A stretch of 64,000 nucleotides of DNA from Acidobacteriaceae bacterium (GTDB lineage: Bacteria > Acidobacteriota > Terriglobia > Terriglobales > Acidobacteriaceae). A model generated the notes under the pieces. That model searched no databases and was not told the DNA's origin. It saw only the letters and a program-made list of their open reading frames with translations. Location of the stretch: the NCBI GenBank assembly GCA_025361625.1, contig JANYKL010000090.1, positions 1 through 64,000 on the forward strand. Reading direction: 5' to 3'. Each line of letters starts with the position of its first letter. Positions within the stretch are counted from its first letter, which is position 1. Below are positions 17,585-27,806 of the stretch, one piece after another. The position numbers were made by a program, and so were the translations under genes.

Positions 17585-18833
17585 GTGCTCGTTGCGGCGC
17601 CCCGGGAAGAAACTCGCAGTTTACGTGCCTTCGCGCCGGCGCTTCTCCTTCTAGTTGTCTGCCTCATCATTAACTACATCGATCGCGGGAACCTCTCGGT
17701 TGCAGCACCGCTACTAAAGGATGAGCTGCACCTCTCGCCATCGCAGCTCGGCATTTTGTTTTCCGCATTCTTCGTAACCTACACAGTCATGCAATTTGTA
17801 GTGGGCTGGCTGGTGGATCGGTTCGACGTCAACCTGATTCTCTCCGCGGGTTTTGTACTTTGGTCCCTCGCCACGATCGTAACCGGAGTAGTTTGGGGAT
17901 TTGCCCTGTTACTCCTGATGCGGTTAATTCTTGGGATCGGAGAAGCAGTGGCGCTACCTTCATGCTCGAAAATTCTTGCCCGACATCTGCCCGAGCAATA
18001 TCGCGGTTTCGCGAGTGGCGCGATCATGTCGGGGTTGCGCTGTGGAAATGCGATTGGGACGCTCGGAGCGGGCCTTCTCATGGCGCATATTGGGTGGCGG
18101 CCTGTGTTCATTGGCGTTGGAATTGTCAGCCTGTTGTGGCTTCCGGCATGGCTGAAGTGGATGCCACGCGGCGGCAGTGACGTAAGTGCCGAGTCCGGTC
18201 TGTCGCCCACTGCCATTGAGATTTTGCGGCAGCGATCTTTCTGGGGAACATGCGCGGGGGCATTTTTCGAGTAATTATCTTTTTTATTTCATGATCACCT
18301 GGCTCCCGCTGTATCTGGCAATGGAGCGTCATTTATCCATGGCAAAGATGACCAAGATCGCGGGTTTGTACTACACCGTCGACGCTTTCTCCGCCATCGC
18401 TTGCGGATGGATGCAAGACTTTTTTATTCGTCGCGGATATAGCACTACCCTGGTGCGCAAGTCAGCCATGGCAATTGGCTTTAGTGTGGCTGCTGTCGCC
18501 ATCCTTGCTTGTTCAGTAGCCGGCCCGAAGGGGTATTTGGTCTGGCTGCTGCTGGCGGGCGTGGGCTGCGGATTTACCGGCCCTGGACTCTTCACATTTC
18601 CGCAGACTTTGGCGGGCACACGAGCAGTTGGACGATGGTATGGCTGGCAAAACGGAGTTGCCAATCTCGCTGGAGTGCTAGGGCCGTCGCTTACCGGGTT
18701 CGTACTGCAATGGACGGGCAACTTCCGAACTCCGTTCGAAATTACTTCTGCCATTTGCGTCATCGGCGGCCTGGCATGGGTTTTCGTTGTAGGCCGGGTT
18801 GAACAAGTGAACTGGTCGCAGGGAAACGCCTAA
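17585..18833 (+). pseudogene. MFS transporter split by a +1 frameshift
   Basis: Two frames together give a normal-length (about 415 aa) major facilitator protein. Frame one (17585-18274, GTG start with GGAG upstream) holds helices 1-6, including IINYIDRGNLSVAAPLL and the GWLVDRFD loop motif, and stops just after GTCAGAFFE. Frame two continues at once with SNYLFYFMITWLPLYLAMER and helices 7-12, ending at 18833. Removing one T from the run at about 18261-18265 restores GAFSSNYLFYF. The family resembles ACS-type organic anion/sugar-acid permeases. Either a sequence error or a recent inactivation; no sign of a programmed shift. Confidence 0.85.
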
Positions 18834-19019
18834 AACGGAATTCCTCGTGACAGCGGTTCAGCTCGCGACAAAATCTCCATGCGACTGTAAAATTGCCCGG
18901 CGTGCTGTGACAAAGTGCGATTGCCGCATTGCAGACGACTATGAGTGACCTAGTGCGTCGTCGTCGTTTTCTAAAGCATCAGTTGAAATGCGATCTCAGC
19001 ATTGCTCGATAAGGGTTCT

Positions 19020-20147
19020 ATGGGCCGGCAGCAATCTCCAATTCTGAATAACAATAAACTGAAACTTGGTTTTTTCTCTCCCAACTGCTCTGGCGGTATG
19101 TCGGTCACAAAAGTCCCCGAGCGGTGGGTGAATTCCTGGGAGAACAATATCAAGCTGGCGAAGCTCGCGGATGAGGCAGGGATTGAGTTTCTCCTGCCCA
19201 TCGCGCGATGGGTAGGCTACGGCGGCGAAACCGATTTTCATGGCAGTGTTTTGGAAACGCTGATCTGGGCAACCGGTCTCTTGGCGAATACTCGACGTAT
19301 TAATATTTTCGCGACGGTACACACTGCTTTCATTCATCCCGTCGTCGCTGCCAAGCAACTCGCGACTGCCGATCAACTCGGGCATGGACGGCTTGGACTC
19401 AATATAGTCGCCGGATGGAACAAGCCTGAGTACGACGCGTTCGGAATCGATCTTCCGGAAAAGCACGCCGATCGCTATGCCCTGGCGCAGGAGTGGTTCG
19501 ACGTAGTCCGCGCGATTTGGAACCACAACGGCGCTTTCGACTGGAGTGGCCGCTTTTTCAAGTTGAAGGGCGTTTACGGCTACCCGCGCCCCTTCGACGG
19601 GGCGCCGCCGATCATGAACGCGGCTGGCTCCGGCGAGGGCCGAGAATTTGCCGCGCGCAATGCCGACTTCCTCTTTGCTATTTCTGTCGACTTAGATAAG
19701 TCCAAGCCGGAAGTAGCGCAAATTCGAGAGGCTTCTGCGAAGCTTAGCCGCAACACGGGCGTGTTCACTTTGTCTCACGTCGTGTGTCGGCCAACGACGA
19801 AGGAAGCTCAGGACTATTACCATTACTATGCGAACGAAAATGCCGATTGGGGCGCGGTCGATAATCTGATGCGACTTCAAGGATTGCATGCGCAGTCTTT
19901 TCCGCCCGAGGCTTTGCGGTCGATGCGAGATCGCTTTGCGGCAGGGCACGGAACCTATCCGCTTGTGGGCGATCCTGACGCAATTGTGGCTGAGATGGAA
20001 CGAATTCCGGGCTCCGGGTTCGCGGGTACGACGCTAAGCTTTGTGGACTATGTGAAAGAATTCCCCTACTTTCGGGATGAGGTCATACCCAGACTCGAAA
20101 GAAAAGGCCTGCGGGAGCCGTTTAGGTCCGAAGCTGTTTCGGTCTGA
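19020..20147 (+). CDS. LLM-class flavin-dependent monooxygenase
   Basis: About 375 residues forming a luciferase-like TIM barrel. ADEAGIEFLLPIARWVGYGG, INIFATVHTAFIHP, LGLNIVAGWNKPEYDAFG and the late GTTLSFVDYVKEFPYF match SsuD-like/alkanal monooxygenase relatives that use reduced FMN and oxygen. ATG 19020 with AAGGG upstream is preferred to the TTG at 19002 used in the track. The nitroreductase-type flavoprotein immediately downstream could act on the same compound or regenerate reduced flavin; that link is inference from adjacency (about 50 bases). Substrate unknown; desulfonation or pyrimidine-type ring opening are examples in the family. Confidence 0.88.
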   Translation: MGRQQSPILNNNKLKLGFFSPNCSGGMSVTKVPERWVNSWENNIKLAKLADEAGIEFLLPIARWVGYGGETDFHGSVLETLIWATGLLANTRRINIFATVHTAFIHPVVAAKQLATADQLGHGRLGLNIVAGWNKPEYDAFGIDLPEKHADRYALAQEWFDVVRAIWNHNGAFDWSGRFFKLKGVYGYPRPFDGAPPIMNAAGSGEGREFAARNADFLFAISVDLDKSKPEVAQIREASAKLSRNTGVFTLSHVVCRPTTKEAQDYYHYYANENADWGAVDNLMRLQGLHAQSFPPEALRSMRDRFAAGHGTYPLVGDPDAIVAEMERIPGSGFAGTTLSFVDYVKEFPYFRDEVIPRLERKGLREPFRSEAVSV

Positions 20148-20194
20148 AATAGCTGCGAAAATTGTTCATCGGGGAAAACCAAAGGCATGATTTT

Positions 20195-20890
20195 ATGACT
20201 GTGCATGACTCCGCTCAAAAGGCTTTTACTGAGGTAGTGCGAGATCGTCGCGCAACTCCTAACTTCCTTTCTGATCCCGTTCCAGATGCCGATCTTGAGA
20301 AAATTCTTGCTGCGGGACTCAAGGCACCGAGTGCTTACAATCTTCAGCCGTGGCGGTTCGTCGTCGTACGTGACTTAGCGAATCGAATGAAATTACGAGT
20401 TGCCGCCTTGAACCAGCCGAAAATCGAAGAGGCGCCGGTGGTGCTGATCGCCTGCGCAGGCCTCGCCGGCTGGAAGGAAGGAGATTTGGAAGAGGTTATC
20501 GCTCTCGCCCGAGCGAACGGCTACGGAGACGAGGTGCGATATGCCAGTTGGAGAAGGAATGTCTCAAGTTTTTTTGCATCAGAAGCGGGACCCATTGGCG
20601 GAATTGCGCCTGACGTTGCTGTCTGGGGTAACCGGCACACGATGATCGCATTCACAACCATGATGTGGATGGCGGAAACTTTGGGATACGATACGGCTCC
20701 AATGGAAGGTTTCGACGAGGGAAAGGTGAAGTCTGCGTTTTCGATTCCGCCCGAGATACGGATTGTAGCTCTGTTAGCAATAGGCCGCCGCAAAGGGCCG
20801 GATAAGCTTTTCGCCGGACGCTTCCCGATGAGCCGAACGGTCTTCGCTGAAAAATGGGGCGATGCGATCACGTTGTCATCAACGTCTTAG
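20195..20890 (+). CDS. Nitroreductase-family FMN oxidoreductase
   Basis: About 231 residues from ATG 20195 (AAAGG nine bases upstream; the track start at 20162 lacks a site). RRATPNFLSDPVPDADLEKIL, APSAYNLQPWRFVVVRD and the AALNQPKIEEAPVVLI strand are the classic N-terminal FMN-binding pattern of nitroreductases; GYDTAPMEGFDEGKVKSAF and IRIVALLAIGRRKG complete the domain. It probably works as a cytosolic dimer using NAD(P)H. Likely co-transcribed with the LLM monooxygenase gene upstream. The natural substrate cannot be inferred. Confidence 0.9.
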   Translation: MTVHDSAQKAFTEVVRDRRATPNFLSDPVPDADLEKILAAGLKAPSAYNLQPWRFVVVRDLANRMKLRVAALNQPKIEEAPVVLIACAGLAGWKEGDLEEVIALARANGYGDEVRYASWRRNVSSFFASEAGPIGGIAPDVAVWGNRHTMIAFTTMMWMAETLGYDTAPMEGFDEGKVKSAFSIPPEIRIVALLAIGRRKGPDKLFAGRFPMSRTVFAEKWGDAITLSSTS

Positions 20891-21001
20891 CCGCGCCGTC
20901 CGTGATGTAAATGCGAGTCGGCCTTACGATCGTGAATTAAACTGCTGGGCCAGATGAATTAAAAGGAATGACAAAAAGATCGCCGCGCCGAGTGTTCGCA
21001 G

Positions 21002-22183
21002 TTACACTACGCTCTGCACCACGCGACTGATGGCACCGTTCGGGCTTGGACAATCAGGCTGCAAGCCTGATCGAAGAGAAAAAAACAATCCGAGCATTTG
21101 CCCAAAGATGACATCCAGTACGGGCCGGTATTCGTCGATTAACAGTCCGAACTCTCCCAGGTTCAGCGTGTATTCCGCCAGGGGCTTTCGAGTTACGCCC
21201 GGCCCCAAATAAACTGCGACTCGAGTTGACACCAGGTTCTTATTTTTTATTTCCTGAAGAAGCGTTCGCTCGTACGCCTGAACACGCTCGTTCGAGGAAA
21301 GAAAACAAACGAACAATGTGTCTTCGTCGAGAGCCGCCATGGGGCCATGGCGCAATCCGAGAGCCGACTCTGACATTGTGATAACCCGTCCGGCGGTCAG
21401 TTCCAATAGTTTAAGGCTGCATTCTTTGGCGACGGCTCGCAGGGAGCCGGATCCGACAAAGCATGCCTTATTGAACGACTCTTTCGCGAGGGCGGAGGCG
21501 CAATCGGCAGCCGCCGGAAGAAAGTTGTTGCCAGCCTCAACTAATTGCGTGAGCACTTGTTCGTACTGTGCCGGATGTTTGAAGTGGGCGAGGCATTGTC
21601 CGAAGATAACCAGGTTTGTAAACGAACTTGTCATCGCCAACCCGCGATCGTTCACGGCATCGTCGAGACAAATCCCAAGAACGCTCGGATCTGCCGCATG
21701 GTCACGAACCATCTTGCCATTTGGATTACATGAAACTACCAAGTGATGAATATCCGGGCGGAAGCGGCGCGACCTTTCCAAAACCGCGACACCCTCGGGG
21801 CTGTCGCCTGATCGCGAAAACGAAATCCAAAAATACTTTTTGTAGGGAAGACAAAGCTCTTCGAAGTGCGTCAGCAGGTCCGTGCTCGGGACAGCCAAAA
21901 CTTCACATTGCCACTGTCTGCGTAACAATATCGCAAGCGCTTGGCCGATGTAGTCTGAGGTTCCTGCGCCAATTAAAAAGACGGTTGGGCGGTCTCGTGG
22001 ATCCGATGCCTCTATCCCAGCCGCGTCAAGAAATTCCCTGATCTCGCGTTGCCTTGTTCCAAACAATGCAAATGTCGTTCGCCATGTGCCGGGTTGTTGT
22101 GCGATCTCTGCGGGCGTGTGCACGAGTCCGCGACTTTGCTTTTCACGTTCGGGCAGGCTCAACAATTCGGCGAAGGCGCTCAA
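21002..22183 (-). CDS. agaS: AgaS-like SIS-domain sugar-phosphate isomerase/deaminase
   Basis: 393 residues with two SIS domains: FLIGAGTSDYIGQALAILL and FSRSGDSPEGVAVLERS in the first, CFVGSGSLRAVAKECSLKLLELTAG and ALGLRHGPMAALDED in the second. This pattern is typical of AgaS, the galactosamine-6-phosphate deaminase/tagatose-6-phosphate ketose-aldose isomerase group, and not of GlmS because no glutaminase domain is present. Start is TTG 22183 with AGGAG about 9 bases upstream. It is the last gene of a TonB receptor-glycosidase-AgaS series (54-base gap), which suggests it processes an amino sugar or galactose-type sugar released by those enzymes. Confidence 0.85.
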   Translation of the reverse strand: MSAFAELLSLPEREKQSRGLVHTPAEIAQQPGTWRTTFALFGTRQREIREFLDAAGIEASDPRDRPTVFLIGAGTSDYIGQALAILLRRQWQCEVLAVPSTDLLTHFEELCLPYKKYFWISFSRSGDSPEGVAVLERSRRFRPDIHHLVVSCNPNGKMVRDHAADPSVLGICLDDAVNDRGLAMTSSFTNLVIFGQCLAHFKHPAQYEQVLTQLVEAGNNFLPAAADCASALAKESFNKACFVGSGSLRAVAKECSLKLLELTAGRVITMSESALGLRHGPMAALDEDTLFVCFLSSNERVQAYERTLLQEIKNKNLVSTRVAVYLGPGVTRKPLAEYTLNLGEFGLLIDEYRPVLDVIFGQMLGLFFSLRSGLQPDCPSPNGAISRVVQSVV

Positions 22184-22237
22184 CTTAATAGCTCCTGAAT
22201 TCTGGGTGCAGTTTTGAGTTTAGAAATAATCTTTGGT

Positions 22238-24166
22238 TCACGGCTGATACCAAAATACAGCTCCCTTTTCAATTGTGGGCAGAGTGTATGTTGTTCCGTC
22301 GTCGCCGACTACACCTTCTATCGGTTGTTCGGAACCCATGAATGGCAGGAAGACTCCGTGCCCCTTTGACGCGCCGGCTATCGTTACTTTCACCCCGGTC
22401 TGCGCCGTCTGGACTGGATTCGAGCCGCCCTTTAGTCCGGCAAAGTTTGCAAAGAATACGTGTGGGAGGCCGCCTACACGAGCGATCGAGGTCGCAAGAA
22501 AGGGTGAGCCCGTCACCCGAATGGCTGATTGAGAAGACAAAGCTCCGAAAAATTCTCGTTCCTGGTCGGGGCTGATCGTCTCGAAGTCTTTACTCAACGA
22601 CGCGCTGTAATCTTTTCCCGGGCACTTCACAAAGTGGCGAACAGCATCGCTTTCGGGCAAGCCAGTCTGGTTTTCTCCAGTGATAATAAGTCGATTACCC
22701 TTGGCGGCAAAAGCACGAAGTAATGACTTCTCAGTATCGTCGAGCACGCGCGCATCCGGCAAAACGAGCGAGGTTCCCCTGAAGTTCGATAAAGTGCGGG
22801 GCGTCACGATCTGGAACTCCAGATGCTTCTGCATGAGCAAGATCAGGATGCCGCGATAGGACGATACGAAATCTTTTGCAAACAGATTGCGCGTTAAAGG
22901 TGAGAAATAGACTCCGACCGGAGCTATAGGGGTTCGTGGCGAATAAAAAGTGTCCTCGTGGGATCGAATCCAAGAAAATATTTTTCTTCGTGTTTGCAGA
23001 TCATTTGATCCGGCCATCGAATGGCCCGGGGCATCCCAGAAGTTTGCTCCGGCCATAATCTCCGACATCGCCAGATTCAACATCGACTCGCTGCGATCGA
23101 CCGTCTTGTCGCCATCCCACGAGTAGTTCAAAATCCAAGTGGCTTTCCCCTCGGCGAAGGCGCGGAAGGAATGCATCCCGGCCTGGTAGCTGAACCAGTC
23201 CAGGGGATTCCGGGACGAGGCCATGTGATCGCCAGTGCCAAATTCATATTCGTGCGCGATCGCGTCGACAACGTGATAAAGGCTGTAGACATCGGCTCCG
23301 ACTCGAACCGCCTCTTCTTCCACGCCCGGATAAATCTCCGGGATCGTCATGATTGCCGGATTGACCGACTTTGCCGTTTGATCAATCTCCTGCATGAAGT
23401 CAGTGAAAGTTTGAATCCTGAAAGCGACCCACTTACGGAAGTTAGGATCTGAAAAGTCTCCAAGTTTCAGGTCTTTCCCGGCGTCGAGTCCAGACTGCTT
23501 GCGGAATGCGGCCACCGTATAGTCGTCGAAGCTGGCCCAGGTATCTTCCCAGCCATCGAAATGCGTCATCCAGTAGGGGATGTCAACGTAAATTCCGTCG
23601 ATGCCGGTGCTCGCAATCTGCTTTACCCGCTCCATGTAGATCTTGCGCCATTCGGGCGCGTACGGAGTGACCCACACATCTTCGTCGCCTGGCGCGATCC
23701 AAAACGCCGACCCGCCGCCGAAGATGGCTGCCTCTCCCGTGATTTTGCGCTGCAGCCAGTCAGGATGGTCTTTGGCCAGAGTGTGGGGAGTTTTATCTCC
23801 ATTTGCCGTGATGCATTCCGTGCCTGCGATATAAACGAATGCCTTGTTCCCGGCGGCGTGCGCCTTTGTGGCAACGGCACGAATTGCGGCGAGCTTTTCC
23901 TCCGGATGATTGAAGCTCTCGTAACGCCCCGGGATATCGTTGTCGACCTCAATACCGAACACACCATCTTGCTGTGCGCTCTTAACAATCTGGTCGGCAT
24001 TGTCGCTTTGCAGGCCATAGGCGCCGATGCGAACGTAGTTCGTCCAGTTTTGATTCGGATGACTTTTCGGTTCGAAGTTTTGAGCCCGCATCACAATCGA
24101 AAGAAGCGGGACCGCGCATAGCAAAGCGATCCAATGACTGCGGGGGGGATGCTTGGTTGATGGCAC
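22238..24166 (-). CDS. Exported putative glycoside hydrolase (GHL6-like TIM barrel)
   Basis: The track ORF (670 aa, start 24250) overlaps the upstream receptor gene; GTG 24166, with AGAAAGG five bases before it, removes the overlap and opens a signal peptide (PPRSHWIALLCAVPLLSIVM then RAQNF). The mature part begins WTNYVRIGAYGLQS and shows barrel strands with acidic ends: DGVFGIEVDNDIPGR, GIDGIYVDIPYWMTHFDG, IMTIPEIYPG, YVDIP being a likely catalytic strand. The second half (about residues 430-640) looks like a beta-galactosidase-trimerisation-type (DUF4159-like) domain plus a beta-sandwich. This matches hypothetical glycosyl hydrolase family 6; the substrate is unknown. Only 10 bases separate it from the receptor stop. 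Confidence 0.75.
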   Translation of the reverse strand: MPSTKHPPRSHWIALLCAVPLLSIVMRAQNFEPKSHPNQNWTNYVRIGAYGLQSDNADQIVKSAQQDGVFGIEVDNDIPGRYESFNHPEEKLAAIRAVATKAHAAGNKAFVYIAGTECITANGDKTPHTLAKDHPDWLQRKITGEAAIFGGGSAFWIAPGDEDVWVTPYAPEWRKIYMERVKQIASTGIDGIYVDIPYWMTHFDGWEDTWASFDDYTVAAFRKQSGLDAGKDLKLGDFSDPNFRKWVAFRIQTFTDFMQEIDQTAKSVNPAIMTIPEIYPGVEEEAVRVGADVYSLYHVVDAIAHEYEFGTGDHMASSRNPLDWFSYQAGMHSFRAFAEGKATWILNYSWDGDKTVDRSESMLNLAMSEIMAGANFWDAPGHSMAGSNDLQTRRKIFSWIRSHEDTFYSPRTPIAPVGVYFSPLTRNLFAKDFVSSYRGILILLMQKHLEFQIVTPRTLSNFRGTSLVLPDARVLDDTEKSLLRAFAAKGNRLIITGENQTGLPESDAVRHFVKCPGKDYSASLSKDFETISPDQEREFFGALSSQSAIRVTGSPFLATSIARVGGLPHVFFANFAGLKGGSNPVQTAQTGVKVTIAGASKGHGVFLPFMGSEQPIEGVVGDDGTTYTLPTIEKGAVFWYQP

Positions 24167-24176
24167 GCAAACCTTT

Positions 24177-27100
24177 CTAGAATTCAAAGCGGATGCCGAG
24201 TTGTCCATGTCGGGGCGTGCTACCAGGAAGAGTCGATGAAATTTGCCCAAAGGTCGAATCTCCCCAAAGTGTGTCGGGCGGGGCGAAGCGAGGAGTGTTA
24301 AAGAAGTTGAAAAATTCGGCGCGTACTTCGAGTTTCATTCCTTCTTTCGGAACAAACGACTTCTCAAACGATACGTCGATGTTATGAATACCGTCAGATC
24401 GCAGGTTCGAGAAGTAACGCGGAGCGTTTCCAGGTTGCTCGTAACCGATCCCGGTCACCGGATCAGCGCCCGCGTATGCGAAGCAATTTGAATTCAGCGT
24501 ACTAAGGCCCGTCAAAGCCGCTCGATGCGCGCTCAGGCCTGTGCTCGGATTGCAAAGGACATCCGGTCGCTGATTGCCGTCGTCGAGCGTGGGCTGCGAC
24601 ATTCCGATATTGATTGGCTGCCCGGATTGAAGCGTCATGATAGAGGAGATTGTCCAGCCGCCGACAACGGCGTCGACGAATCGATTCATGTTGGCGCCGA
24701 TGTAGCGGCCTCGTCCGATTGGCGAGTCGGCAACCATCGCAAAAGCGAGCCGATGGGTGGCGTCGTTGGCGCTGATGGAGTGCTCGGCTTTGAGGTTGTC
24801 GAGTTCCTGCGGGTTATCTGAGGCTAACGAACCTATGAATGCATTACGGCCGACTGAGGAATTATCGGTAGACTTCGCCAGGGTGTAGCCACCGGTAATG
24901 CTGAGATAACGGCTGGCCCGTTTTTCGAAGCGAACCTGGAGAGCGTTGTAATAAGACGACGCTACCAACAAGGGAAGCCCTTCAAAAGGTCCGTCGAACT
25001 GTGGGTAAGGCCGTAAGAGGTTAATGAGCGGGATTTGAGCATTGTTGTATTGTGAGTCGGGCTCGTTGAAGATGGCGTTGGGGCCGCTGAACAGAGGCTG
25101 GAAGGGATTGGCCACCGTACTGTGAAGCTGGTTATATAAGGCCTCGGTGTTGTACTGACGCCGGATTGCAGACGGTATGAAGTTTCTATTTCGGGTTGTC
25201 ACTCCGCAGCCGCATATTCCACCGGCGCCACCCCATGGCAGATGCGTGCTGCGATTCGCGGAATAATCTACTGAAACCACAATCTGCTTTGGCAGCAGCC
25301 GTTGAACACCCAGGCTCCATTGGTACTCCTCGGCGTTCCGCGCTTGAGTCGTTCCTAGATCATTCTGGTTCGAGAAACCCCAGTTCGCCAGAGCTCCATA
25401 TTTCTTCCCTTGCGGAGCGGGTAGACCGGCGGGAAAAGGATTTTCCAGTGTTGCATATTGCGTTCCGAAATTGTCTTGCGTGAAATAGACAGCTCCGTCT
25501 TTACGAAAGGCCGTTCCCGAATATTGGTAATTTGTAGCAACGTTCATCCCGTAATAAATGCCCGCCCCGCCCCGCACTACGGTCTCTGGTGTCAATTGAT
25601 AGGCAAAGCCCAGCCGCGGCCCCCAATTGTTTCGGTCCACGGGAATGTTGCGGTGTCCGCTCGTCGGGAATCGGGTTATACCTAACAATGGCCCGGAAGC
25701 CAGCGGGAGCCCCGGTACGGTCACACCGCTATTGCCGGTGAAGTCACTGTATTGAAGAAGATTATTGCGTTCGGAATAGGGGGTGCTCCACTCATAGCGC
25801 AACCCGTAATTAAGCGTGAGTTTGGAGCTTGCTTTCCAACTATCCTGCGCGTAGAAGCCCGTCTCTTTCGACTTATTAGCTACGCCGGGATACACCGCAA
25901 TGCCGCCATAGTCGCCGTAGCCAATCGCAATGGCGGCGAAGGGATTCCCTTGCGTTGGATCGAAAGCTCCAACCACGTTTTCGGTGACATCCTGCGAGAA
26001 GTGAAAATATCCGGTGGGATAGGGAACCTGCTTGAAATTATTGAAGAACTGGCGTTGCTCGCCTCCAAATTTAAAGCTGTGCTTGCCGTGGACCCACTCT
26101 AGCGCCGCCGAATAGGAATAAAGAGTGTGTGCGAACTTTGTGTCGACGCAGCATTGGTCGAAAAGCGACGTCCAGGGCGAATCCACCAGAATTGCCGGCA
26201 TGCGCGAGATGCCTTGATTCGCCTGATCCAACACCGACGGGAAACCGGCAGACGACGCTGAGGGATATTTCGTGAACCCCGGCGCAGTCACGTATTCAAC
26301 GGCGAGACGTCCGCTTAGCAATAACGTTGGCTTGAGCGTCCGATCAAATTGCAAGCTGCCGTTTTCGACGCTCGTTGTGGAGTTGATTCCGTCGTTAAAT
26401 TCGCCGTCTCCGAGCACCGTGGGAACGGCATTGGAGGCGTGGGCATGACTGAAACGGCCGGCGATATGGGAATTGGTGGAAAATTGTTCGTCAAGTTTCG
26501 CGTCGAACTGCAGCGCTTTTGAAAAGGCGTTCGTATTCCTGCGAAAGTTGTTCGTGCCATCAGCATTTCCTGGCTGATTAGGGAGCGGGTAGAGGTTCAG
26601 TATTTTCGCTCCAATTGGATCTAACTGCGTGATGATGTTGTTGGGAAATTGTGAACGGACGCCGTTGCTATCGACCTGATGCGGATCGTAAATGAGATTT
26701 GGAACAATATTGCCGCTATTGGGATCCGCAATCACTGTCTGGGAAAAATCTCCATTACGCTCCAGCGCGGTTGGAACTGTGGCGACAATGGAAACTGGAT
26801 CCGTTTCTAATACCCGCTCCATGTCGATAAAAAAGAAAGTTTTGTCTTTACGAACCGGTCCGCCAAGCGCGAGGCCATACTGATTACGGGAATGGTCGGG
26901 ACGGGCCAAACCCGCTTGATTGCTGAAGAAGTCGTTGGCATCAAGAAAGCTGCGCTGGCCGAACCACCAGGCGCTGCCGTGGAGAGCGTTGGTCCCGCTC
27001 TTTAGAGCCATATTCACGACGGTGCCGCCGTTGCTGCCGAACTCGGCAGTAAAGCTATTGTTTTGGACTTTGAACTCCTGGATCACTTCAACCGAAGGCT

Positions 27101-27761
27101 CGTAGTAGACGTTCGAGTTGCCGCCCTCGCCTTGCTCCGGCGCGCTGATGAGCGCGCCGTCAATGCGGATCTCAGCCGTGGCATTACGCTGGCCATTGGA
27201 AACGAAGTTCGTGCCTGAGGGATAGCTGTCCGCGGTGCTCGATCCGGCAGTTTCGGTCACGCCCGCGCTGAGAAAGACCAAGCCGAAAAAATTTCGATTT
27301 AGAAGAGGAATCTCCTTCACATACTGACTCGTGATATCGGACCCGAGGGCGGCGCTTTCGGTGTCTAGCAGCGGCGCCGCTTCAGTGACTTCCACCTTGG
27401 TGGAGGCACCGGCGGGGCGGATGGTGAAGTTCAAGCTCGCCTGTTGCCCGACCGCAAGCACCACGTTTTTTGTTTCGATGATTTGAAATCCGGGCGCCTC
27501 GACCTTGACGAGGTAAGTCGAGGGGCGCAAGGCGCGCAAAATGTAGGCCCCCGCGCGATCAGTTTTTACCGTCTGCGAAACGTTGGTGCCGTTCTCGGTG
27601 ATCGCAACCGTGGCATTTGAGACCACGGCGCCGGAAGCGTCCGTTACGATGCCGCGAATCTCGCCCTGATAGCTCGCCTGCCCCAGCAACGCAGGCGTCA
27701 GTAGGGCAAAAATGAAAACGGTGGAGATTAGGAGCCGGATAGGCAGATCGTTCACTCTCAT
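24177..27761 (-). CDS. TonB-dependent receptor with carboxypeptidase-like N-terminal domain (Oar type)
   Basis: 1194 residues. Signal peptide MRVNDLPIRLLISTVFIFAL; a CarboxypepD_reg/Cna-B-like domain at about 30-115 (GEIRGIVTDASGAVVSNATV, YLVKVEAPGFQ); a plug at about 125-260 (LNRNFFGLVFLSAGVTETAG, EIRIDGALIS, GGTVVNMALKSGTN); and a long outer-membrane barrel ending in GQLGIRFEF with C-terminal Phe. This size and layout is typical of the large Oar-like receptors expanded in Acidobacteriota, which probably import glycans or other large substrates with TonB energy. The ATG follows GGAG at 7 bases. It heads the receptor-glycosidase-AgaS series; a clear promoter lies upstream. Confidence 0.92.
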   Translation of the reverse strand: MRVNDLPIRLLISTVFIFALLTPALLGQASYQGEIRGIVTDASGAVVSNATVAITENGTNVSQTVKTDRAGAYILRALRPSTYLVKVEAPGFQIIETKNVVLAVGQQASLNFTIRPAGASTKVEVTEAAPLLDTESAALGSDITSQYVKEIPLLNRNFFGLVFLSAGVTETAGSSTADSYPSGTNFVSNGQRNATAEIRIDGALISAPEQGEGGNSNVYYEPSVEVIQEFKVQNNSFTAEFGSNGGTVVNMALKSGTNALHGSAWWFGQRSFLDANDFFSNQAGLARPDHSRNQYGLALGGPVRKDKTFFFIDMERVLETDPVSIVATVPTALERNGDFSQTVIADPNSGNIVPNLIYDPHQVDSNGVRSQFPNNIITQLDPIGAKILNLYPLPNQPGNADGTNNFRRNTNAFSKALQFDAKLDEQFSTNSHIAGRFSHAHASNAVPTVLGDGEFNDGINSTTSVENGSLQFDRTLKPTLLLSGRLAVEYVTAPGFTKYPSASSAGFPSVLDQANQGISRMPAILVDSPWTSLFDQCCVDTKFAHTLYSYSAALEWVHGKHSFKFGGEQRQFFNNFKQVPYPTGYFHFSQDVTENVVGAFDPTQGNPFAAIAIGYGDYGGIAVYPGVANKSKETGFYAQDSWKASSKLTLNYGLRYEWSTPYSERNNLLQYSDFTGNSGVTVPGLPLASGPLLGITRFPTSGHRNIPVDRNNWGPRLGFAYQLTPETVVRGGAGIYYGMNVATNYQYSGTAFRKDGAVYFTQDNFGTQYATLENPFPAGLPAPQGKKYGALANWGFSNQNDLGTTQARNAEEYQWSLGVQRLLPKQIVVSVDYSANRSTHLPWGGAGGICGCGVTTRNRNFIPSAIRRQYNTEALYNQLHSTVANPFQPLFSGPNAIFNEPDSQYNNAQIPLINLLRPYPQFDGPFEGLPLLVASSYYNALQVRFEKRASRYLSITGGYTLAKSTDNSSVGRNAFIGSLASDNPQELDNLKAEHSISANDATHRLAFAMVADSPIGRGRYIGANMNRFVDAVVGGWTISSIMTLQSGQPINIGMSQPTLDDGNQRPDVLCNPSTGLSAHRAALTGLSTLNSNCFAYAGADPVTGIGYEQPGNAPRYFSNLRSDGIHNIDVSFEKSFVPKEGMKLEVRAEFFNFFNTPRFAPPDTLWGDSTFGQISSTLPGSTPRHGQLGIRFEF

Positions 27762-27806
27762 AGGGGTGCTCCGCGCGGTACACTTGCGAATGCTTGCGTT
27801 TAGGCA

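Noticed and set aside
18250-18300. Programmed frameshift or selenocysteine read-through to join the MFS halves
   Set aside because: The stop is TAA, not TGA, and no slippery heptamer or downstream structure is evident; a simple indel explains it.
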